From CAYJBP01 sp964368605 (GTDB lineage: Bacteria > Bacillota > Dehalobacteriia > UBA4068): DNA of 10,485 nt. Of this stretch, positions 5,839 through 10,485 are shown in pieces. How positions within the stretch are numbered: the first letter of the stretch is position 1; each line of letters begins with the position of its first letter. The translations under genes and the position numbers were made by a program. The notes under the pieces were generated by a model that saw nothing but the letters and a program-made list of their open reading frames with translations, had not been told where the DNA came from and did not search any database. The stretch covers positions 1 through 10,485 of the forward strand of contig CAYJBP010000091.1 in the NCBI GenBank assembly GCA_964368605.1, given 5' to 3'.

Positions 5839-7145
5839 CTTTCTTCGACACCTTAGGCATTGCCTTAATCAATTTATGGCGGCGCAAATTAAGGGCTATT
5901 CTAACGGCCTTGGGCATGGCAATTGGTACTACCAGTATTGTGGTAATGATTTCGATAGGCTTAGGTTTTAGCCAAAGTTTTGAAGAGCAGATTGCTAATT
6001 TTGGCAGCCTAACCAAAATTGATGTTGGCCCGGGCTGGGACGAACAAACCGGCCGCGAGCTTAATATTGACGATGATATGCTAATGCAGCTAAGCTCTAT
6101 TGCCCATGTCGAAACGGTGATGCCGATTGTTAGCAGTAGCGGTAATGCTAAAAGCGGCCGTAATCAATCTTATATGGAGATTTACGGTGTAGATTTTGCT
6201 AAAGCCGCCGAGTTTGGTATAGTGGCCGACGAGGGCACGGTGCCTGTAGATAAAAGCACCGGCTCTAAATTAAATGTGCTTGTGGCAGGTAATTTGGCTT
6301 ATGATATGTCGCCACCTAATAGCAATAGCTATTATTATTATGATCCTAATAATATGCCCGAGCCTAATGTAAATTTAATGGAAGATCGGATTAAATTTAG
6401 TTTTGATTGGGGCGCATTTGAATCGGGCTATCAGTATAGCGAAGGTCAAAGCAGGGGTAAAACTTATACTTTAAATGTAACCGGCATTTTGGATAATACC
6501 ACTACCTATGAGTTTTATAATGCTATTTTTGTCGATTTAGAAACAATGGATAAATTATTAAAGGATAATAAAGATTTTACCGGTTATGACCCCAAAGAGG
6601 ATAGTTATCGAACTGTATATTTAATGGCCGATGATATTGAAAATGTGGGCACAATTGTGGAAGAAATTCGAGCTATCGGGCTAAATGCCTGGGGGCAAGG
6701 CGAATGGATACAGCAAAGCCAAGAGCAAATGGGCATGATTCAGGCCGTACTGGGGGCAATTGGTGCGGTAGCAATGCTGGTTGCAGCGATTGGCATTATG
6801 AATACGATGATGATGTCTATTTATGAGCGCACCCGTGAAATTGGGGTAATCAAGGTTTTGGGTTGTAAGATGAGCAATATTATGCGCATGTTTTTGATCG
6901 AATCCGGCTATATCGGCTTTTTTGGCGGTACCTTGGGCTTATTGATTAGCTATGGATTATCATATATAGTGAATATATTTGCGGCTAATTCGGGCATGAC
7001 TATGGGTACAGATATTTCGGTAATTCCCTTTTACTTAGCTTTAGGAGGGGTAGCTTTTTCGGCCGGGGTGGCGGTATTATCGGGATTATACCCGGCCATA
7101 AGGGCAATGCGTTTATCAGCCTTGGCCGCTATTCGTAATGAATAA
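5835..7145 (+). CDS. MacB/FtsX-family ABC transporter permease
   Basis: Membrane subunit (436 residues) of the ABC system. The topology is the MacB type: helix 1 at about 21-43 after the NLWRRKLRAILTALGMAIG start, a large extracellular domain (about 45-295), then three helices (about 301-325, 355-380, 398-420). The cytoplasmic loop has ERTREIGVIKVLGC (331-344), the conserved coupling segment that contacts the ATPase, and the end PAIRAMRLSALAAIRNE is typical. There is no fused ATPase, which is supplied by the gene at 2897. The extracellular domain contains a low-complexity NSNSYYYYDPNN segment (162-173). In this class ATP binding is thought to move the extracellular domain (mechanotransmission). 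The partner is probably the Ig-like stalk protein with which it is translationally coupled. Substrate unknown; a drug, peptide or lipoprotein role cannot be chosen. Confidence 0.94.
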   Translation: MTFFDTLGIALINLWRRKLRAILTALGMAIGTTSIVVMISIGLGFSQSFEEQIANFGSLTKIDVGPGWDEQTGRELNIDDDMLMQLSSIAHVETVMPIVSSSGNAKSGRNQSYMEIYGVDFAKAAEFGIVADEGTVPVDKSTGSKLNVLVAGNLAYDMSPPNSNSYYYYDPNNMPEPNVNLMEDRIKFSFDWGAFESGYQYSEGQSRGKTYTLNVTGILDNTTTYEFYNAIFVDLETMDKLLKDNKDFTGYDPKEDSYRTVYLMADDIENVGTIVEEIRAIGLNAWGQGEWIQQSQEQMGMIQAVLGAIGAVAMLVAAIGIMNTMMMSIYERTREIGVIKVLGCKMSNIMRMFLIESGYIGFFGGTLGLLISYGLSYIVNIFAANSGMTMGTDISVIPFYLALGGVAFSAGVAVLSGLYPAIRAMRLSALAAIRNE

Positions 7146-7160
7146 ATCCTAGTGGGGGCT

Positions 7161-7219
7161 GTTTTTGATTTTTTGTGTTTCGTTTTAGGGGGGAATGGGC
7201 AAAACCCATTCCCCCAAAC
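7161..7219 (+). repeat. REP-like hairpin repeat, copy 1
   Basis: A T-rich leader beginning GTTTTTGATTT precedes a perfect 11-bp hairpin, GGGGGAATGGG (7189-7199) with CCCATTCCCCC (7205-7215) and loop CAAAA. GTTT (7182-7185) and AAAC (7216-7219) can extend the stem beyond a small bulge. No T run follows on either strand, so a rho-independent terminator is unlikely. Confidence 0.75.
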
Positions 7220-7260
7220 TAGGGAAATCGATACTGCTCGAACCCAACCCAGCTTTGGCA

Positions 7261-7300
7261 GTTTTTGATTTGTTTTGTAGGGAATGGTCTTGACCATTCC
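7261..7300 (+). repeat. REP-like hairpin repeat, copy 2
   Basis: It has the same leader as copy 1 (GTTTTTGATTT, here starting at 7261) followed by TGTTTTGTAGG and the hairpin GGAATGGTC (7281-7289) with GACCATTCC (7292-7300). The core GGAATGG is shared with copy 1 while the rest of the stem differs but still pairs, which is how dispersed intergenic palindromic families usually diverge. The assembly gap starts 6 nt later. Confidence 0.75.
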
Positions 7301-7306
7301 GATGCT

Positions 7307-7406
7307 NNNNNNNNNNNNNNNNNNNNNNNNNNNNNNNNNNNNNNNNNNNNNNNNNNNNNNNNNNNNNNNNNNNNNNNNNNNNNNNNNNNNNNNNNNNNNN
7401 NNNNNN
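7307..7406. other. assembly gap of exactly 100 N
   Basis: The length of exactly 100 is the conventional placeholder for a scaffold gap of unknown size. It starts next to a repeated hairpin, which is a likely cause of the assembly break. Nothing about sequence or distance across it should be trusted. Confidence 0.98.
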
Positions 7407-7521
7407 TTGGTTATTTATATTCGGCGGGGGATAGTTTGTTTGGTTTGTATTTCGTAGTTGGTAGGCTTTCTTGTCCCTTCCTAATGTTTGCTCTTGTAGT
7501 TTTTTTTATCGCAGAGGGGGA

Positions 7522-7551
7522 TTATTACTTTTTGGTCGCAAGCTGTATAAT
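7522..7551 (+). promoter_or_regulatory. possible promoter for the first MATE gene
   Basis: A perfect TATAAT (7546-7551) lies upstream, with only a poor -35 candidate, TTATTA (7522-7527), at 18 bp. Transcription would start near 7558, leaving a leader of about 12 nt that just includes the ribosome site. The -10 box is convincing; the rest is weak. Confidence 0.35.
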
Positions 7552-7559
7552 AAATATAT

Positions 7560-7572
7560 AAGGAGCAATATG
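7560..7572 (+). promoter_or_regulatory. ribosome site deciding the start of the first MATE gene
   Basis: AAGGAG (7560-7565) stands 4 nt before ATG at 7570. The frame is open 33 codons further upstream to a TTG at 7471, but that extension has no ribosome site, is not MATE-like, and would cross the -10 candidate. The ATG gives the usual MATE N-terminus. Confidence 0.8.
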
Positions 7573-8898
7573 CAACAAGGACTTGCCTTAGATATCAGCT
7601 TTAAGTCGATATTTAAATTTACAATACCCAGCATTGTGCTGATGGTTTTTACCTCATTATATGTAATGATAGATGGTATTTTTGTTGCGCGTTTGGTTAG
7701 TACAGATGCGCTTTCTGCTTTGAATATTATCTATCCTTTAGTTAATATCTTTATGGCTATCGGTATTATGATGGCAACAGGTGGTAGTGCTATTTGTGCC
7801 ATCAAATTAGGCCAAGCCAAAAATTATGAAGCCAGGCAGGATTTTTCCTCTTTTTTAGTTTCGGCCACGATTTTGTCTATTATTATCGCCTTTTTATTAT
7901 GGCTTAATATTGAGGCGCTTATTTATGCCTTAGGATCTAATCAGGAGATTTATTTGCTATGTTATGATTATGCCTGGCCAATGTTACTTTTTGGGCCTGT
8001 CTTTGTAGTGCAGGTTATTTTGCAATTTTTCTGTATTACGGCAGGACGCCCCGATTTAGCGGTTATCCTTACCTTAATCGGGGGCTTAAGCAATATTGTG
8101 CTCGATTATCTTTTAATTGCTATCTTTGACTTAGGCATTTTAGGGGCTGCTTTGGCTACCGGTCTAGGTTCTTTATTCTCGGCTGTTTATGGCCTGGTTT
8201 GGTTTATTTGGGCCAAAAATAATAGCCTTCGTCTTACTAAGCCTAATTTTAAATTTATAACTATGGTCAAGGCTGCTATTAATGGCTCTTCCGAAATGGT
8301 AAGCAATATTGCGATGGCCATTACTACTTATCTATTTAATATCACGATGATGAATTTGCTGGGATCTTCCGGTGTGGCGGCCATTACTATTGTGCTTTAT
8401 GCCCAATTTTTGCTAACAGCCATTTATATGGGCTATGCCAGCGGTGTTGCGCCTTTGATTAGCTTTAATTATGGCGAGCAAAACAAGGCTAAATTACAGG
8501 CTTTAATTAAAATTAGCCTTAGGTTTATTATGGCATCCTCGATTATTGTCATTATTTGTTCTTTAATATTTGCGCCAACAATCGCCGCTATCTTTGCCGA
8601 TAATAGCACCGAGGTTAGCAATATTGCCGTGCCCGGCTTGCGTATTTTTACGATTGGCTTTTTATTTTCGGGCTTAAATATTTTTTGCTCATCCATGTTT
8701 ACGGCCTTTGCCAACGGCAAAATTTCGGCCTTAATCTCTTTTTTGCGCACTTTTTTATTTATCAGCGGCGCTATTTTAATTTTGCCGCAAATACTCGATA
8801 TCACCGGCGTTTGGCTGGCCGTACCCATTGCCGAGGCCTTAACTTTTATTATCAGTATTATCCTGCTTAAGCATTATCGCAAGGTTTATAGCTATTGA
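7570..8898 (+). CDS. MATE family multidrug/cation antiporter, first copy
   Basis: Inner-membrane efflux protein of 442 residues, the normal length for 12-helix MATE transporters, which export organic cations or drugs in exchange for H+ or Na+. N-lobe hallmarks are Asp35 in the first helix (LYVMIDGIFVA) and GLSNIVLDYLLI (172-183), whose Asn175 and Asp179 correspond to the cation-site Asn and Asp of DinF-like members. GAALATGLGSLFS follows in helix 6, and the C-lobe repeat has SGVAPLISFNYG (291-302). The protein ends shortly after the last helix with HYRKVYSY. The stop TGA (8896-8898) lies inside the -35 box of the next gene's promoter. Its start was chosen at ATG 7570 for the ribosome site. 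The region before it is interrupted by the scaffold gap, so its upstream regulator is unseen. The substrate cannot be predicted from sequence. Confidence 0.94.
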   Translation: MQQGLALDISFKSIFKFTIPSIVLMVFTSLYVMIDGIFVARLVSTDALSALNIIYPLVNIFMAIGIMMATGGSAICAIKLGQAKNYEARQDFSSFLVSATILSIIIAFLLWLNIEALIYALGSNQEIYLLCYDYAWPMLLFGPVFVVQVILQFFCITAGRPDLAVILTLIGGLSNIVLDYLLIAIFDLGILGAALATGLGSLFSAVYGLVWFIWAKNNSLRLTKPNFKFITMVKAAINGSSEMVSNIAMAITTYLFNITMMNLLGSSGVAAITIVLYAQFLLTAIYMGYASGVAPLISFNYGEQNKAKLQALIKISLRFIMASSIIVIICSLIFAPTIAAIFADNSTEVSNIAVPGLRIFTIGFLFSGLNIFCSSMFTAFANGKISALISFLRTFLFISGAILILPQILDITGVWLAVPIAEALTFIISIILLKHYRKVYSY

Positions 8899-8923
8899 CA
8901 ATTATAGCAAATTGTGATATTCT
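8895..8923 (+). promoter_or_regulatory. strong promoter of the second MATE gene
   Basis: A perfect TTGACA (8895-8900) and TATTCT (8918-8923) are 17 bp apart, with an extended -10 TGA at 8915-8917. The -35 box contains the stop codon of the first MATE gene. Transcription would begin near 8930, about 18 nt before the first hairpin of the leader. Confidence 0.85.
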
Positions 8924-8947
8924 GTATTTACAATTTCAAAATTCTTG

Positions 8948-9026
8948 TCCTAAACTGCCGCCGGGTAGCTTGGGATGAAGGGTGTTCGCAATCATGCTTT
9001 AGGCCTTGTAGCATGGTGGCGGGCGC
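8948..9026 (+). ncRNA. two-hairpin leader RNA, candidate guanidine-IV (mepA motif) riboswitch
   Basis: P1 pairs UCCUAA (8948-8953) with UUGGGA (8970-8975), then after an A/C mismatch CUGCC (8955-8959) with GGUAG (8964-8968), leaving loop GCCG (8960-8963). A 6-nt linker (8976-8981) leads to P2 (8982-9026), whose 11-nt loop UUAGGCCUUGU (8999-9009) contains GGC, complementary to GCC of the P1 loop, so a kissing-loop contact is possible. P2 is also the terminator stem. In addition GCCGCC (8957-8962) can pair with GGC-g-GGC (9018-9024), which would open both hairpins, so mutually exclusive folds exist. Guanidine-IV riboswitches are known upstream of MepA-type MATE genes in Clostridia and use two hairpins with loop-loop contact and transcription termination. 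The class is inferred from layout and target, not from a model hit; an orphan riboswitch or an attenuator is the alternative. Confidence 0.6.
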
Positions 9027-9034
9027 TTTTTTTT
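8982..9034 (+). terminator. intrinsic terminator in the leader of the second MATE gene
   Basis: GGUGUUCGC (8982-8990) to U8998 pairs with A9010 to C9026: eight lower pairs including G-U wobbles, one A/G mismatch, then eight upper pairs (AUCAUGCU with AGCAUGGU). Eight T residues (9027-9034) follow directly. It stands 25 nt before the ATG of the MATE gene it would control, so it acts as a conditional terminator. It could also end read-through from the first MATE gene. Confidence 0.85.
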
Positions 9035-9059
9035 ATCAACTTTAAGCAGGAGGCTTTTT

Positions 9060-10373
9060 ATGATCGAAAGTAGTAGTCAATTATTTACCAAATATGTTTC
9101 ACGCAGTGTTTTGGCGATGATTGGCTTATCGCTATATTTGCTGGCCGATACCTATTTTATCGCCGCCGGCATGGGTTCTGATGGTATTACGGCCTTAAAT
9201 TTGGCTATCCCGGTTTATTCTTTAATCAATGCCTTGGGTTTATTGCTGGGCATGGGGGCGGCCAGCCAATATGCTATTTATTGCGGCCAAGGCCAAAAAG
9301 AGCAGGCCGATAGCGTTTTTAGCCATGCCTTTATAATGGCGCTTGCTTTAGGCTTGGGTTTGATGGGCTTTGGTTTTTTTGGTACTTCGTGGTTGGCTAC
9401 GCTTTTGGGTGCCGATAGCCAAATTTTGCCTTTAGTTATCCCTTATATGCGCACCGAGTTCTTATTTGCGCCGGCCATGCTTTTGCATCAAGTATATATT
9501 TGTTTTGTTCGCAATGATATGCGCCCGGGCCTGGCCATGGCCGGTATGGTTAGTGGCTGTATGGCTAATATTGTCTTGGATTATATCTTTATTTTTATCT
9601 TTAATTGGGGTATGTTTGGGGCAGCATTTGCTACCTGTTTGGCGCCAATTATTAGCATATGTGTTTTAAGCAGCCATTTTTGGCAAAAAAAGCATAATTT
9701 TCACTTTAATTTTAAGCCATTAAGCTTTAAGGTTTGTGGCCGCTTTTTGCCTTTAGGGATTACCGCCTTTATCAACGAGTATTCTTCGGGGCTGGTTATC
9801 ATGCTCTTTAATTTTATTATTTTGGATATTAGCGGCAATTTAGCCGTGGCGGCCTATGGCATTATTGCCAATTTAGCCTTGATTATGATTTCTATTTTTG
9901 TGGGTATTGCCCAGGGCATACAGCCTTTAATCAGCTATAATTTGGGGATGGGCCAAATGGCTGCTATTTTTAAGTTTATACGCTATGGTTTAATTTGCGG
10001 CCTTATAGTTGGGGTTATTAGTTATATTGTAGTATTATTGTTTAATAGTCAATTAACCGACTTTTTTAATACCGAAGACGACCCTGCTTTGCAGGTTTTG
10101 GCCGAGTGGGGGATGATTATTTATTTTAGCTCATTTTTATTTACCGGAATTAATATTGTTGCCTCGGCTGCTTTGGCGGCTTTGGCCAGGCCTAAGGCTG
10201 CTTTTATTATCTCGATTAGCCGAGGGATGATTATTGTTAGTATTTTAGTGCTAATTTTACCAAGGTTTTGGCAGATTAACGGTGTATGGTTAGCAATGCC
10301 GGTAGCCGAGCTTTTAACAGCAGTTATAAGCATGGTCTTTTTAATAAGAATAAGAAAACTTAATAAATTTTAA
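9060..10373 (+). CDS. MATE family efflux transporter, second copy, under leader-RNA control
   Basis: 437-residue, 12-helix MATE antiporter in the inner membrane. Asp30 lies in helix 1 (LYLLADTYFIA), GCMANIVLDYIFI (166-178) carries Asn170 and Asp174 at the equivalent cation-site positions, GMFGAAFATCLAPI follows, and the C-lobe has GIAQGIQPLISYNLG (282-296). It is homologous along its length to the preceding MATE but clearly diverged, so the pair is an old duplication or two separate acquisitions. The start is fixed by AGGAGG (9048-9053), 6 nt before the ATG. Expression is likely controlled by the terminator-bearing leader. If that leader is guanidine-IV, the protein would be a MepA-type exporter induced by guanidine; this is inferred from the RNA, not from the protein sequence. 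Confidence 0.94.
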   Translation: MIESSSQLFTKYVSRSVLAMIGLSLYLLADTYFIAAGMGSDGITALNLAIPVYSLINALGLLLGMGAASQYAIYCGQGQKEQADSVFSHAFIMALALGLGLMGFGFFGTSWLATLLGADSQILPLVIPYMRTEFLFAPAMLLHQVYICFVRNDMRPGLAMAGMVSGCMANIVLDYIFIFIFNWGMFGAAFATCLAPIISICVLSSHFWQKKHNFHFNFKPLSFKVCGRFLPLGITAFINEYSSGLVIMLFNFIILDISGNLAVAAYGIIANLALIMISIFVGIAQGIQPLISYNLGMGQMAAIFKFIRYGLICGLIVGVISYIVVLLFNSQLTDFFNTEDDPALQVLAEWGMIIYFSSFLFTGINIVASAALAALARPKAAFIISISRGMIIVSILVLILPRFWQINGVWLAMPVAELLTAVISMVFLIRIRKLNKF

Positions 10374-10376
10374 AAA

Positions 10377-10395
10377 TTTTTGTTTTTTACAAAAA
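10377..10395. terminator. weak A/T hairpin between convergent genes
   Basis: TTTTTGT (10377-10383) pairs with ACAAAAA (10389-10395) around a T5 loop. On the minus strand the hairpin is followed by TTTTT, so it could end the edge gene's transcript, but the stem has only one G-C pair. On the plus strand no T run follows. It is a poor terminator at best. Confidence 0.2.
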
Positions 10396-10412
10396 GCAAA
10401 AGTCTTAATTTA

Positions 10413-10485
10413 TTAATCGTAATCTTTCAATTGTATAAGGTTAACAGCTATATAAATTAGCAAAATAGCCATAATCAAAAGCAAT
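10413..10485 (-). CDS. C-terminal end of a probable membrane protein, 5' part off the window
   Basis: The minus strand is open from the right edge to TAA at 10415-10413 and reads LLLIMAILLIYIAVNLIQLKDYD: one hydrophobic helix followed by a short charged end. This looks like the last membrane segment of a protein whose start lies beyond the window, facing the second MATE gene with 39 nt between the stops. With only 23 residues the family cannot be named, and a chance open frame in A/T-rich DNA is possible. Confidence 0.4.
   Translation of the reverse strand, partial: LLLIMAILLIYIAVNLIQLKDYD

Larger units (their letters stand above)
7146..7569 (+). other. intergenic region with hairpin repeats and a scaffold gap
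   Basis: No gene is supported. From left to right it holds hairpin-repeat copy 1 (7161-7219), a 41-nt spacer, copy 2 (7261-7300), a 100-N gap (7307-7406), and 163 nt of A/T-rich leader before the first MATE gene. An open frame running through the Ns is an artefact. Because the gap length is unknown, a gene such as a MarR-type regulator could be missing here. Confidence 0.75.

Noticed and set aside
7189..7215. GC-rich hairpin as a rho-independent terminator of the ABC operon
   Set aside because: No T run follows on either strand, and a second related hairpin nearby shows that it is a repeat.
7265..7561. Open frame of 98 codons across the N run
   Set aside because: One third of it is Ns read as open sequence; the remaining parts have no homology-like features or ribosome site.
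7471..7569. N-terminal 33-codon extension of the first MATE gene from a TTG start
   Set aside because: No ribosome site, not MATE-like, and it would cover the TATAAT box; ATG 7570 with AAGGAG fits better.
8948..9034. T-box, fluoride, TPP, FMN or ykkC-I riboswitch
   Set aside because: The leader is too short for a T-box, and none of the core sequences I know for those classes is present.
9466..10333. Extra frames inside the second MATE gene
   Set aside because: Out-of-frame shadows of a continuous 437-residue transporter.
1..10485. CRISPR array, transposase, integrase or phage genes
   Set aside because: No spaced direct repeats, no catalytic DDE, HUH or recombinase motifs, and no phage-like proteins were seen in any gene.

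Overview
The window looks like a chromosomal contig from a low-to-moderate GC bacterium of the Firmicutes, probably an uncultured Clostridia-like lineage assembled from short reads. The evidence is strong AGGAGG-type ribosome sites, a DUF1846 gene, a split MacB-like ABC system without a visible outer-membrane partner, a candidate mepA-type RNA leader, and a run of exactly 100 N marking a scaffold join. TGA is read as stop in two genes, so the standard bacterial code applies. The genus cannot be named from this sequence.

Left part (1-2750, minus strand): a DUF1846 (UPF0371) gene is followed after 20 nt by dnaX, the DNA polymerase III gamma/tau subunit, which runs off the left edge inside a proline/alanine/glutamine linker made of 15-bp repeats. 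A near-consensus promoter (TTTACA, 17 bp, TATAAT) reads leftward into both genes.

Middle part (2778-7145, plus strand): three genes form a probable operon. They are a MacB/LolD-class ABC ATPase with a GTG start, a 618-residue secreted and C-terminally anchored protein built of four Ig/CARDB-like domains with acidic linkers, and a MacB/FtsX-class permease coupled to it by an ATGA overlap. The middle protein sits where an MFP adaptor (MacA/YknX type) would normally be encoded, so this may be a variant ABC machine with an Ig-like extracellular stalk. Between the ATPase and the stalk gene lies a 94-nt element (3701-3794) that folds into an almost fully paired four-way junction.

Join region (7146-7569): two copies of a short hairpin repeat with a shared leader (starting at 7161 and 7261) lie directly before the 100-N gap. 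What lies in the gap is unknown, so linkage across it rests on scaffolding only.

Right part (7570-10373, plus strand): two divergent MATE efflux genes lie in tandem. Between them is a compact regulatory block: a strong promoter whose -35 box overlaps the stop codon of the first gene, then a two-hairpin leader ending in an intrinsic terminator (8948-9034). Its layout and its MATE target suggest a guanidine-IV (mepA motif) riboswitch; this is an inference without a covariance-model search. At the right edge a short open frame on the minus strand (10413-10485) looks like the C-terminal end of a membrane protein converging on the second MATE gene.
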